A stretch of 64,000 bases of DNA from Planctobacterium sp047947135 (GTDB taxonomy: Bacteria > Pseudomonadota > Gammaproteobacteria > Enterobacterales > Alteromonadaceae). Below are positions 26,961-36,375 of the stretch, piece after piece (the first letter of the stretch is position 1; every line of letters begins with the position of its first letter). The position numbers and the translations under genes were made by a program. The DNA is taken from assembly GCA_047947135.1 (NCBI GenBank), contig CP170457.1, positions 1,240,001-1,304,000 on the forward strand, given 5' to 3'. The notes under the pieces were generated by a model. It was not told the origin of the DNA. It worked only from the letters and a program-made list of their open reading frames with translations, and searched no databases.

Positions 26961-29900
26961 TGATGAGTTAACAGAGCGTTTTCTAAAGCTGGCTCGAAGA
27001 GTCGGCTTTGTACTGCTTTTTTCTGTTTCAGCTGTCTCCGCGCAAATACATCCTCTCTCGCAAGAGGAGGTTGCAGTGCGTTTAAATGAACTGAAAAGCT
27101 TGATCCAAAACAACGACCCCAGTCTCCCTCGCCTTTATTCTGAGCTCGAACAGTTTTTTCTGAAAGAGTCCAATCCTTATTTAGAAAGCCAGTTTGCCAA
27201 TATTCTGGCGTACGCCAAAATACTGGATCAAAACTATGTTGAAAGTTATGAACTGGCCCTTGAAGCTAGGCAACTTGCAGAGCGATCGTTAAATAGGGAA
27301 GCGCTGGCGGAATCTCATCGTTTGGAAGGCTTGATTCTGGACTTGGCTGGAGAATACGGCGCTGCTTTGGAGGCACTGAATCAATCCTACAAAATCTATA
27401 ATGACCTTGTAAGCCCAAAATCTCTGCTGGTGTTTAGCTCAATGGGAAATGTGTATAAGTCACTGAATGACTTTGAGGGGTTATTGGAGCTGAGCCATCG
27501 TTTCTCGTTGCTTGCACAAAAGTACGGGGATAAACAGGCCGAAGGCACTGCTTATTTTTACAGAGGAAATGCCCAAATCGCATTAGAAAGATATCGTGAC
27601 GCTGCAATTAATCTGTTATTGGCTGAAAAGCTCTACAAAGAAGTACAGTATTCTTTTATCGGCAATTTATATCTTGCATTCGCAAAGCTTTATATCAAGG
27701 AAGGTAGGTTAAATGAGGCACTAAAAAGTATTAGCAAATCAATTGAAGCCGACAATCGAATTGGATTTTTGTACAACGAAGGTGAACGCATAGATTTGTT
27801 GTCAAGAATATACCAGGAGCAGGGTAATCATCAGTTGGCTATAAGTGAATTACAGGATGGATTAAAAGTTGATTCTGTACAAAATGATATCTTGCTGGTA
27901 CTTAAAATACTCAACCGTTTGATTGAACTGGCTGAGCTGACAAATAATTTGTCAATGGAGGCCCAGTATCTCAAACAGTATAACGAAGTATTTAAGAAGA
28001 GTTTTAATGAACAGCAAGGGCGACTCATTGCGATCAATACGGTACGTCAATCTGTATTTGAAAAAGAAGAAAAAATTAAGCTGCTGCAAAAAGAAAATGA
28101 ACTGCAGGTCCAGCGTAATCTGATACAGGAACAAAACAACCAATACCAGCTAACTCTTATCCTAGTGGTATTTGGTACATTGCTTGTGGTCAGCGGCCTG
28201 CTATTTCGAACCGGGCGACAAAGCAGGCAACTGAAAACCTATTCTGAAGAATTAAAGAAGGCAACCGAAGCCAAGTCCGACTTTCTGGCACGCATGAGTC
28301 ATGAAATTCGTACCCCAATCAATGCCATTTCCGGTTTAACCAAGCTGATGCAGAGAAAAGTGCAAGATACAGAGGATCTGACCAATTTGCAGCAGATTGA
28401 AGATGCCTCCCAAACACTACTAGGTGTGATCAACGACATTTTGGACTTCTCAAAAATTGAAGCAGGAAAACTGGAAATTGAAACCACAGAGTTTCAGCTG
28501 GATAAAGTGGTCAGTCAATCTATCCGTTTACAATCTCTCAAAGCTCATCAAAAAAATATTGAGCTTATCCAGCATATTGCCCGGGATGTGCCTTTAAGCT
28601 TGAAAGGAGATGGTCTGCGTATCCAGCAAATACTCGTCAATTTATTGAGTAATGCCGTCAAGTTCACCGAAGATGGTCTGGTTTCTGTGTCGGTGAAAAA
28701 GAAATATGCAGAGCATGGGGTATTGTTGGAATTCGCTGTCAAAGACACCGGCATCGGACTGACACAAAAACAAATCGAAGGACTTTTTCAGTCTTTCTCG
28801 CAGGTGGATGAAACGATTTCCCGCAAATACGGTGGTACTGGCCTGGGGTTGGCAATTTGTAAACAGCTTGCTGAACTAATGGGTGGTGAAATTTGGGTGG
28901 AAAGTAAGCTTGATGAAGGCTCCACCTTTCATTTTACGGTACACCTTGAGGAAGACAAAACGCAGAAAAGAGTGTCGCCATCTGCACAATTATCCTCCCT
29001 TCGTGTGTTAGTTGCCGACGATGTCAGTCTTTCACGTCAGGCGATCTCTGAGGCTTTGTCCCAGGTCAATATTACATGTGATGTAGCCGAAGGAGGGCAA
29101 GATGCGCTCAGTAAATTGCGCCAGGCGGCAGCCAAAAATGCGCCATACAACATTCTTATACTGGATTGGAAAATGCCGGATATTGATGGTCTGCAGGTGG
29201 CGGCGATTATCAATCAGGAAATGCACGCCCATAAACCTAAGATTGTCATGTTGTCGGCATTTGATTTTTCACAAATACGTGAGCAAGCGCGACATCTGGG
29301 GATAAAACATTTTATCGAGAAACCCTTCAGTGCCAGTGAATTGCTCAATAAGTTGCAGGAATTGGCGTTCAATATAAAACCAGACGTTTCTACGACACTT
29401 TCTAAACTGAAAAATGCCCCGGATCTCAGAGGGAAGCGTATTTTGCTGGCCGAGGATAATAAGCTCAATACAAAAGTGGCAAAGGGGTTCTTAAAAGATA
29501 CGCATGCCGATGTACATTGGGCCGAAAATGGTAAAAAAGTGCTGGAAATGGTGCAGTTTGGTCCTGATTATGATTGCATCTTGATGGATGTACAGATGCC
29601 AGAAATGGATGGCCTGACGGCGGCTCAAAAGATTAGGGATGAACTCAATGTTGCAGTACCCATCATTGCCATGACAGCACATGCTATGAAACAGGATATC
29701 GAGAAAAGTGCCGCGGTCGGCATGGTTGCTCATATTACTAAGCCGATAGATCCTGAATACCTGTACCAGGTGCTAACGGAAGTTTTGTTTGCCGACTCAC
29801 AGGTACTGGTGAAAAGAGCGCGCATAGAAAATGAAAAAGCTGCAAAAGCGAAAAATGACAATCCCCTTGAAGATCTTTTGCACATGGATCAGCAAAAGGC

Positions 29901-30222
29901 AATGAAAGACCTGTATGTGGATGAAGAATATTTTCACAGCATGCTGGGCGATTTTGTCGCCATGAAACCAACGATATATACATTGGGCAGGCTTATTGAA
30001 CATCACAAATACGATGCCATTTATAAAGTAATCCACGATTCGGTATCGACACTCACTTACATCGGTGCCTACAACCTGGCAAAAATGGCAAGAGCGATTG
30101 AGACGATACTTGATCGAAAAGAGCAGGCAACAACCGAAGGATTCACCGAACAACTCAATTTGTATAATCAGGCAATGGTGGCATTGGTTGAGAAAGTAGC
30201 TAAACAACTTGCACAGGATTGA
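26944..30222 (+). CDS. TPR hybrid sensor histidine kinase, downstream of the borosin precursor
   Basis: About 1092 residues from the in-frame TTG at 26944; no in-frame ATG or GTG lies between the precursor stop and the signal peptide (RRVGFVLLFSVSAVSAQ), so the start is uncertain. Order: signal peptide; periplasmic TPR array (~35-390); coiled coil; transmembrane helix (LTLILVVFGTLLVVSGLLF, ~400-420); HisKA (MSHEIRTPINAISGL); HATPase_c (ILVNLLSNAVKF, GTGLGLAICKQL); receiver 1 (LILDWKMPDIDGL); receiver 2 (CILMDVQMPEMDGL); and a weak HPt-like C-terminus (VIHDSVSTLTYIGA). The frame runs out of the precursor gene with overlap, implying co-transcription and a signalling role linked to the methylated peptide. 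That link is inference. Confidence 0.85.
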   Translation: MITICSDELTERFLKLARRVGFVLLFSVSAVSAQIHPLSQEEVAVRLNELKSLIQNNDPSLPRLYSELEQFFLKESNPYLESQFANILAYAKILDQNYVESYELALEARQLAERSLNREALAESHRLEGLILDLAGEYGAALEALNQSYKIYNDLVSPKSLLVFSSMGNVYKSLNDFEGLLELSHRFSLLAQKYGDKQAEGTAYFYRGNAQIALERYRDAAINLLLAEKLYKEVQYSFIGNLYLAFAKLYIKEGRLNEALKSISKSIEADNRIGFLYNEGERIDLLSRIYQEQGNHQLAISELQDGLKVDSVQNDILLVLKILNRLIELAELTNNLSMEAQYLKQYNEVFKKSFNEQQGRLIAINTVRQSVFEKEEKIKLLQKENELQVQRNLIQEQNNQYQLTLILVVFGTLLVVSGLLFRTGRQSRQLKTYSEELKKATEAKSDFLARMSHEIRTPINAISGLTKLMQRKVQDTEDLTNLQQIEDASQTLLGVINDILDFSKIEAGKLEIETTEFQLDKVVSQSIRLQSLKAHQKNIELIQHIARDVPLSLKGDGLRIQQILVNLLSNAVKFTEDGLVSVSVKKKYAEHGVLLEFAVKDTGIGLTQKQIEGLFQSFSQVDETISRKYGGTGLGLAICKQLAELMGGEIWVESKLDEGSTFHFTVHLEEDKTQKRVSPSAQLSSLRVLVADDVSLSRQAISEALSQVNITCDVAEGGQDALSKLRQAAAKNAPYNILILDWKMPDIDGLQVAAIINQEMHAHKPKIVMLSAFDFSQIREQARHLGIKHFIEKPFSASELLNKLQELAFNIKPDVSTTLSKLKNAPDLRGKRILLAEDNKLNTKVAKGFLKDTHADVHWAENGKKVLEMVQFGPDYDCILMDVQMPEMDGLTAAQKIRDELNVAVPIIAMTAHAMKQDIEKSAAVGMVAHITKPIDPEYLYQVLTEVLFADSQVLVKRARIENEKAAKAKNDNPLEDLLHMDQQKAMKDLYVDEEYFHSMLGDFVAMKPTIYTLGRLIEHHKYDAIYKVIHDSVSTLTYIGAYNLAKMARAIETILDRKEQATTEGFTEQLNLYNQAMVALVEKVAKQLAQD

Positions 30223-30489
30223 GTACACCCACGCCCGGCAGGTTAGCAGGCAATACCATTCAGTTGGCCTTTTACACCCTGACCATGATGTTAAGTAAGT
30301 GCATCAAAGCAGAGGAATGTATCTTAATCAGATGACCTAAACCATTTTATAACTATCTGATAATTAGACGGTATTTTAAACTCATCAAGACGTCAGCAAA
30401 AAGTCATCATAACTTCAGGTATTTCAATCTCGGTTGCTTTAAATTCGGTTTTTCCTTTTATACAAACACCAGATAACCGCAGGAATACA

Positions 30490-31116
30490 ATGCAAAATAT
30501 ACCTAAACTAATGTTATTGACTACTTCTCTATTATTCGGAACCATTCACGCCAATGCGTCTGAAACTATTGCTATCAACCCAACCACAGAAGCCGCACTA
30601 TTGGACGGTCGTTGCGGCAATGACGAATGGCAAGTAGCAACAAAGCTCGATCTGCCAGCACAGGTTGCCATTTATCTAATGCACGACAAAAAATACTTCT
30701 ATATATGTGCGAAAGGCAAAGCAGAGGACATCACGGTCTTGGATCTCACTATAGAAAACAATGAAACTGGTCATTTGCATAATTTTCATCTCTCCGCTCA
30801 AATGGGAGAAAGTGTACTCAGAGACAACGATTGGAAAAATACCTCTGACAAATGGGATCTCAAAGGTTACGCGGGATTCTGGGTACCCTACTCTGGACTT
30901 AAAGAACCAGAAAATAGAAAGCATCCAATATGGGCTAAAGGAACACACCGGCAAGTACAAGTATTACGCAAAAAATTTCCAGGTAACTCCTGGAATATGA
31001 TGTTTGGCGTAAGTGCCATCAATCACGAAGGTGATCCATGGGCAGAACTCCATTATCCCGAAAGTGGAGTGAAGGAAGAGAAGTCGACCTTTGCAAAGTT
31101 TTCATTTGCTGATTAA
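30490..31116 (+). CDS. Exported CBM9-like domain protein
   Basis: 208 residues with a signal peptide (PKLMLLTTSLLFGTIHANA). The rest resembles the carbohydrate-binding module 9/DOMON-like fold seen in many exported proteins: an LLDGRCGNDEW opening, then a YLMHDKKYFYICAKG strand pair and, near the end, WNMMFGVSAINHEGDPWAE. It could bind a glycan or other ligand in the periplasm or outside the cell. It is monocistronic, and the 267 bp before it hold nothing I can name. Similarity is at the pattern level only. Confidence 0.6.
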   Translation: MQNIPKLMLLTTSLLFGTIHANASETIAINPTTEAALLDGRCGNDEWQVATKLDLPAQVAIYLMHDKKYFYICAKGKAEDITVLDLTIENNETGHLHNFHLSAQMGESVLRDNDWKNTSDKWDLKGYAGFWVPYSGLKEPENRKHPIWAKGTHRQVQVLRKKFPGNSWNMMFGVSAINHEGDPWAELHYPESGVKEEKSTFAKFSFAD

Positions 31117-31332
31117 AAACTCTGATGACAATCGGTGAGATATTTAGGGCATGCTACCTGACGTATGGCCCTCCACGTCCTGCTACTTAAAGGGGGCGTA
31201 GTTTCACTATAAACTCAATTTGGTAACACAAAATGGCCCACTGAGTTCCACCCTTAACCAGTATTATTAATGCTTTCCCTGCATTTTTCTGCTATTTAAA
31301 CCTTTTGTGGCTCAATTGTCCGGCGCTTTGCA

Positions 31333-32604
31333 ATGCGATCTTTTTTGTCGTTATACATTACGAATTTGTTTTTGGTTGGTGGAACAGGCTTATTAACTAC
31401 CTATCTGGCATTGTATGTCGCTCAGCAGGGTGGTGAGACTTCGTGGATTGGCATCTTAACTTCATGCTATTACATTGGTCTGTTGTTAGGGGCAAAGCTG
31501 GGTTATCGCCTGATCTCCAGCGTGGGTCACATTCGTTGTTTTGCCGCAAGCACAGCGGTAGTGATTGCCTGCGTCGCGGCACATGGTATTAGCGATAATT
31601 TATATTTATGGCTGGTACTCAGGCTGTTGGTTGGCGTCGCGATGATGAGCAATTTTATGGTGCTGGAAAGCTGGTTGAATGAACAGACAGAGCCGGAGCA
31701 ACGAGGGCAAGTGTTCTCTTTTTACATGATAACGTCCTACATCGGTATGGTTATTGGGCAATTTACTCTTTCCTATTTTCCATTGCTTGATTACACGGTG
31801 TTGTTTCTGGTTTGTATTGTGATAGCTATCGGCATTGTCCCCATTTCGACAACCAGAAAACTCCATCCCAAACCATTGAGACCGATTGAGGTGAATATCG
31901 TTGGCTATCTAAAAATGGTGCCGCAATCGTTGACTGCCATTTTCTTCGCCGGGATATTTAATGGTAGTTTTTATGGCCTTGCGCCCATTTATGCCAGTGA
32001 GTCGGGTTTTCAGGCAGAAGAAATTGCTTTTTTTATGTCAGTAACGGTGTTTGCAGGATTAATTGCCCAGTGGCCGATGGGCATTCTGTCTGACAAACTA
32101 CGACGAAGCCTTCTGTTGCGTTTTAATACCGCCGCTATCTTTTTTATTTCGCTGCTGCTATTTGTTTTAACTTCAGAAAGGCAGCTAACTTTTGTGCTGA
32201 CTTTTTTATACGGTCTGTTTGCTTTCACTTTGTATCCATTGGCTTCAGCTCTTGCAAATTCGCGTGTTGATGATGAAGACAGGGTCGGTGTGTCATCGGC
32301 ACTGTTGATCGCTTTTGGTGTGGGGGCCGGGATTGGCTCTTTCGTCATCGCACAAGTTATGTCCCTTGCCGGACACCACATGCTGTATGGTGTGATTTCA
32401 ATGCTGACGATAGTGATGTTTGTGTTGCTAACACTGATTAACAATAAGCAAAAAGCAGAAAAGCCCGAGCCCAGCGACTATGTGGTCAGTGCTTCCGATG
32501 TCACGACTTCACCGCTGGCTGCCTCGATGGACCCACGGATAGAAGAAAGTACTGCGCAGGATCAGCTGTTGGTTGTGGATGATAATGAGCAAAAGTCCAA
32601 TTGA
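31333..32604 (+). CDS. YcaD-like MFS transporter
   Basis: 423 residues with about 12 transmembrane helices in two six-helix bundles (for example LYITNLFLVGGTGLLTTYLA and TAIFFAGIFNGSFYGLAPIY). Family features include YYIGLLLGAKLGYRLI with a GxxxG-rich second helix and WLNEQTEPEQRGQVFSFYM, typical of the YcaD group. The last ~50 residues form a polar cytoplasmic tail. The substrate is unknown. It ends 26 bp from the convergent diguanylate cyclase gene. Confidence 0.88.
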   Translation: MRSFLSLYITNLFLVGGTGLLTTYLALYVAQQGGETSWIGILTSCYYIGLLLGAKLGYRLISSVGHIRCFAASTAVVIACVAAHGISDNLYLWLVLRLLVGVAMMSNFMVLESWLNEQTEPEQRGQVFSFYMITSYIGMVIGQFTLSYFPLLDYTVLFLVCIVIAIGIVPISTTRKLHPKPLRPIEVNIVGYLKMVPQSLTAIFFAGIFNGSFYGLAPIYASESGFQAEEIAFFMSVTVFAGLIAQWPMGILSDKLRRSLLLRFNTAAIFFISLLLFVLTSERQLTFVLTFLYGLFAFTLYPLASALANSRVDDEDRVGVSSALLIAFGVGAGIGSFVIAQVMSLAGHHMLYGVISMLTIVMFVLLTLINNKQKAEKPEPSDYVVSASDVTTSPLAASMDPRIEESTAQDQLLVVDDNEQKSN

Positions 32605-32630
32605 TGTTAGCCGCAATTGAAAATCAAACA

Positions 32631-34046
32631 CTATTGCGTCTTAACACAATGTTTGCCCGATGACTTCGCTTCATACATGGCATTGTCGGCGCGTTCCAGC
32701 CACTGCTTGAGGCTATCTTCTATAGCAAGTTCACTTAGCCCGATGCTGCACTTGACGTTGGCACCCTGTTCAAACGTTGCTTGATCAAGTGCCCCTTGCA
32801 GTCGGTTTGCAAAGTGTTGTGCTTCATCCAGTGAGGCACCCGGACATAGGACAACGAATTCGTCGCCGCCCCAGCGGCCAATAATATCGGTTTCTCTGAT
32901 GCACTTTTTCACTACGTCAGCAAACTGTTTCAAGATTGAGTCACCGATGTTGTGACCAAAGTGATCGTTAAGATATTTGAAATCATCAATATCAATAAAA
33001 ACCAGCGAGCAGCCATGTATACCGCGTTTTTTTCGCCGGATAAGTTCTTCTGCTTCAGCAGAAATTTGCACTCGGTTATATAAGTCAGTCAGCGGGTCGT
33101 GCGTCGACAAATAATGTAGTTTGTTATTCTTATTTTTCAGAGAGGCTTGTAGGTTAAGCAGTTCCTTATTTTTTTGCTCTATTCTTTTACCGTAACGCAC
33201 CGCCATAAAGTGACGTACAAGGAGAATAATGGTTAACAATAAGATAGGGATAACAACTTTAATCAGTAACCCATAATCCACTTCTTTGACGACTTTGACA
33301 TTATTCCAGCGACGATAAATTTCATTGTGTTGTGTCGCGGATATCTCACTGATGGCTTTATTGATGGATTCCAACAGATGCACGTGGTCTTTACCGACAC
33401 CTATTCTTAGCTCGTCGTCCAATCCAAGCCAGCCAGTGATTCTTAAGTTGTGCAGCCCGTTTTTTTGAATATGTTCAACGATGGTGTGCATCGACCCGAC
33501 CATGACATCGATGTCCCCGGCAGCTAACAAGCGGATACCGGCAATTTCACTGGGAACTTCGTAAACAGGCACATCGGGGTAGCTTTGGGTAATGTATTCG
33601 TGTAAGCGATAGCCTCTTACCGCGCCCACTTTTTCATTTTTAATGACTGCCAGGCTGGGAATAGGAATACCATCACCATGAGTAATGATGACATTTGGTG
33701 CCTCAAATAGAATGTGACTGAATTCAAGATACTGTTCCCGGTTAGGGGAGCGATTTAAAAAAGGTGTTAAGTGACACTTGCCGTTTTTGAGATGGCGAAT
33801 GGATTCCTGCCAGGAGGAAGTATTGAGAAGTTGAAGGTCAATGCCTGCTTTTTCAGCGACTAAATAAAGATAATCCTTCGACATGCCAACATGTTGGCCG
33901 TCCTGCAAGGCCTCATAAGGAAGCCAGTCAGTGTCGATACAGTAGGTGAGTTTAGGATTTGGCTGCTGTTGCGCAAATGCAGCAGCAAGCCCAGCAACCA
34001 TCAAGCTGACTGTTGTTAACCGAACAAATAGCCCCAACACTGGCAA
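32631..34046 (-). CDS. Periplasmic-sensing diguanylate cyclase (SBP_bac_3-GGDEF)
   Basis: 471 residues. An N-terminal signal or anchor is followed by a type 3 periplasmic solute-binding-like domain (~30-250; YCIDTDWLPYEAL, VGAVRGYRLHEYI, VMVGSMHTI), a transmembrane helix (LLIKVVIPILLLTIILLV), a coiled coil and a GGDEF domain (~310-470). The active site GGDEF is intact, and a product-inhibition RxxD site (RETD) sits five residues before it. It should make c-di-GMP from GTP in response to a periplasmic ligand, probably an amino acid or amine by family analogy. It has its own promoter region (34047-34400). Confidence 0.92.
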   Translation of the reverse strand: MPVLGLFVRLTTVSLMVAGLAAAFAQQQPNPKLTYCIDTDWLPYEALQDGQHVGMSKDYLYLVAEKAGIDLQLLNTSSWQESIRHLKNGKCHLTPFLNRSPNREQYLEFSHILFEAPNVIITHGDGIPIPSLAVIKNEKVGAVRGYRLHEYITQSYPDVPVYEVPSEIAGIRLLAAGDIDVMVGSMHTIVEHIQKNGLHNLRITGWLGLDDELRIGVGKDHVHLLESINKAISEISATQHNEIYRRWNNVKVVKEVDYGLLIKVVIPILLLTIILLVRHFMAVRYGKRIEQKNKELLNLQASLKNKNNKLHYLSTHDPLTDLYNRVQISAEAEELIRRKKRGIHGCSLVFIDIDDFKYLNDHFGHNIGDSILKQFADVVKKCIRETDIIGRWGGDEFVVLCPGASLDEAQHFANRLQGALDQATFEQGANVKCSIGLSELAIEDSLKQWLERADNAMYEAKSSGKHCVKTQ

Positions 34047-34352
34047 CCCTGCCCCCTTTCCTGCTTTGTACTGCTAACTATAGTCTAAATTTCACGCTAA
34101 CAAGGTTTAAACCTAAATCAATCAGTTGGCTGCCCTAAATATAAGGTAACCGCATGAAAATACACATTATTGTCCAACCGATTAATTTGGGTTAAACCGC
34201 TGGCAGTAAAAGTACAAACTATGTAAAAGTTGTGCAAACATTAGGGATTGGGTCAGTGTCTAATCGAAATAGTGCTTTGTGATGATATTACTCAGACAGG
34301 GTGTTAAGTGTAAAAAACGAATTTGTCTTGAGTGGGAACTGACCTAAAGAAC

Positions 34353-34386
34353 ATCTGGCCAAATGAATAACACCAAGAGGCCAGAT
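34353..34386 (-). terminator. Possible terminator stem after blaR1-like gene
   Basis: ATCTGGCC and GGCCAGAT form an 8-bp stem with an 18-nt loop, 23 bp after the ankyrin peptidase stop on the minus strand. No strong T-run follows. The rest of the 362-bp gap up to 34409 holds the diguanylate cyclase promoter region and nothing else I can identify. Confidence 0.35.
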
Positions 34387-34408
34387 ATGTGTTTAACAAA
34401 GCTGAAAG

Positions 34409-35956
34409 CTATTCAGTAGCACCATGGCTAATTAAATATTCCCTTATTTGTTGATTAGCGGCTTTGTTCAGGGGAGAACGCCACTCTGGATTGCGGAGCT
34501 TGTTGGCCATCACACCGAGATTAACATCGGCGCCATTCTCAACCAGAAATTCCACCATTGCAAAATGGCCTTCTCCCGAAGCCTTTATCAGCGGGGACTC
34601 GTCTCCGTCTACCACGGCATTGACATTCGCTCCCTTATTTAACAGTAGCCTTGCCGCCTGCAGTTGATTCTCTTTAGCGGCAACAATCAGCGGATTACCA
34701 TCACCTTTGGAAGATTGATTGACGTCAGCACCAAGTGCAATCAGTGTCTCTACTATATCTAAATTAGCTTCTTTGACGGCAATCATCAAAGCCGTTCCGT
34801 CCCCAATTAGAGGCACATTAATGTCCGTACCGCGATTAATCAGATATTCCACCAGTTCCTTATCGTTTTTACTAACGGCTGTGATTAAAAGGCTGCTTTG
34901 GGCCTGCGACATTCTGGAGAAATGGCGCGCTTCCTGTGTCAGCTCGCTGACATCCACATCGGGCACCAAGTATTCGGCGGCCACTCCCGTTGTGATAAAC
35001 ATTGCCAGACATCCCAGAGCGATACTCGATAGTTTTGTAGGTGGTTTGCCCCTGTGCTGTAAAACATTGGTCACACGGTAATTCAGATCTTTTTTTCTAC
35101 TAAATAGTCCCATAGAAAGTACATTCTCCTGTTTTGATATCATTAATTTGGCACTGTCTATCAGTGACTGTGCGTACTGTTTAGTGCTATTAAGCTGTCG
35201 CACTGCACGAATGTCGCAGGACAACTCTCGATAAATATGAATTCTGTGGTTCATCATGCGGATGATGGGGCTCCACCAAAACACCAGCGCAAGGAACTCT
35301 TGCATGGCACCAAACCAGAGATCACCCCGCTGAATGTGAGCATTTTCATGAAGCAAGATGGGTTTGAGTTGAGTTTTGTGGAAGCTGCTGACGAACTTTT
35401 TCGGAAGCAGAATAACTGGGTGGAAAAAGCCGATTGCCATAGGAGAAGAGGCTGCATCTGAGAGCAGTACAGGGGCGCAATCAAAGTTAGCGATGTCGTA
35501 GGATTTTGCCTCTGCCTTGAGCTGGTGCGCTCTCACTGTTGCCCAACTTACCTGAATCATTCTCCAAATCATGCCAGTTAGCCACAGCGCGCAGATCACT
35601 AATATAAAGTCGGAAAGGTAATAGGCCACTTCAGCGGACAAATGCCAGGGTTGCGAAGTGCCAGTATTCACTGTAGCAACGGTTTCCTGCTTATTGGCGA
35701 AGTTGCCAGCAGTATCCCCAATAGCCTGCGGGACGATTGTGGTTAGTTCTGTGTGTCTGTTGTTGAATGACGATAGCGACGCAAATGGCAATACTATTGA
35801 GAGTACGAAGGCCGACAGCCACAACCAGCTTTTCGTCTCTGGCGAAAGATCAGCTAACCTGGCGACGAGCAACAAACCCATTATCAGAGCGCAACCAATA
35901 AAAATATGATGCACAGCAAGTGTCAGTAGGACAGTAAGTTCTGCAATCATTGTCAT
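34409..35956 (-). CDS. BlaR1-type M56 membrane metallopeptidase with C-terminal ankyrin repeats
   Basis: 515 residues. About four transmembrane helices bracket an M56 peptidase domain with the zinc-binding HExxH in ILLHENAHIQRGD and the distal Glu/Cys-Asp in YRELSCDIRAV, so the protease looks active. In BlaR1/MecR1 the C-terminus is a penicillin-binding sensor. Here residues ~340-515 are instead four to five ankyrin repeats (for example TDINVPLIGDGTALMIAVKE and GANVNAVVDGDESPLIKA). The gene is 3 bp after a BlaI-type repressor gene, the usual operon order in which the peptidase inactivates the repressor. The signal would be a protein or envelope state rather than a beta-lactam. That is inferred from the domain swap. 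Confidence 0.9.
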   Translation of the reverse strand: MTMIAELTVLLTLAVHHIFIGCALIMGLLLVARLADLSPETKSWLWLSAFVLSIVLPFASLSSFNNRHTELTTIVPQAIGDTAGNFANKQETVATVNTGTSQPWHLSAEVAYYLSDFILVICALWLTGMIWRMIQVSWATVRAHQLKAEAKSYDIANFDCAPVLLSDAASSPMAIGFFHPVILLPKKFVSSFHKTQLKPILLHENAHIQRGDLWFGAMQEFLALVFWWSPIIRMMNHRIHIYRELSCDIRAVRQLNSTKQYAQSLIDSAKLMISKQENVLSMGLFSRKKDLNYRVTNVLQHRGKPPTKLSSIALGCLAMFITTGVAAEYLVPDVDVSELTQEARHFSRMSQAQSSLLITAVSKNDKELVEYLINRGTDINVPLIGDGTALMIAVKEANLDIVETLIALGADVNQSSKGDGNPLIVAAKENQLQAARLLLNKGANVNAVVDGDESPLIKASGEGHFAMVEFLVENGADVNLGVMANKLRNPEWRSPLNKAANQQIREYLISHGATE

Positions 35957-35959
35957 CAG

Positions 35960-36340
35960 CTATTCCTGGGTTTTATCAATTTTTTCCTGCAACGATTCAA
36001 GATCTTTTAAATCAATATCGGTTTCTTTGATCAGGTGTTGCGCCAGTAGCTCGGGGGAGTTGCCAAAAAATTTATTAAGCAGAGCTGACAGAGCGCCTTG
36101 ACGCGCTTGCTCCTGAGAAACTAGAGCGCGGTATAAAAATGCCCGACCTTCTTTACGGAATTCTGCATAGCCTTTGTCCACCAGTATTTTGCACATAGTC
36201 TGCGCGGTGGTATAGGCGGTTGGACGATGCTCAGACAACGCTGAAGCAATCTCTTTCACTGACATTTCACCTTTAGACCAAAGTAACTTCATAATTTCCT
36301 GCTCTGCATCTGTGAGCTGTTGTGACTTTTTTCTTGCCAT
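35960..36340 (-). CDS. BlaI/MecI/CopY-family repressor
   Basis: 126-residue winged-helix repressor: N-terminal DNA-binding domain (LTDAEQEIMKLLWSKGEMS, then RPTAYTTAQTMCKILVDKGY) and a C-terminal dimerisation helix region (GALSALLNKFFGNSPELLAQ). It should bind its own promoter and be inactivated through the adjacent M56 peptidase. A matching palindrome, ACTAA-N4-TTAGT, begins 12 bp upstream of its start at 36352. A second copy lies at 37277, on the far side of an IS insertion. Confidence 0.92.
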   Translation of the reverse strand: MARKKSQQLTDAEQEIMKLLWSKGEMSVKEIASALSEHRPTAYTTAQTMCKILVDKGYAEFRKEGRAFLYRALVSQEQARQGALSALLNKFFGNSPELLAQHLIKETDIDLKDLESLQEKIDKTQE

Positions 36341-36350
36341 AATATTTACC

Positions 36351-36366
36351 TACTAAATAATTAGTA
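36351..36366. promoter_or_regulatory. Candidate BlaI-type operator O1 (TACTAAATAATTAGTA)
   Basis: Perfect 6-bp inverted repeat with 4-bp spacer, 11 bp upstream of the repressor start, overlapping its leader region. The core ACTAA-N4-TTAGT recurs at 37277-37290. Confidence 0.55.
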
Positions 36367-36375
36367 TTTAGACTA

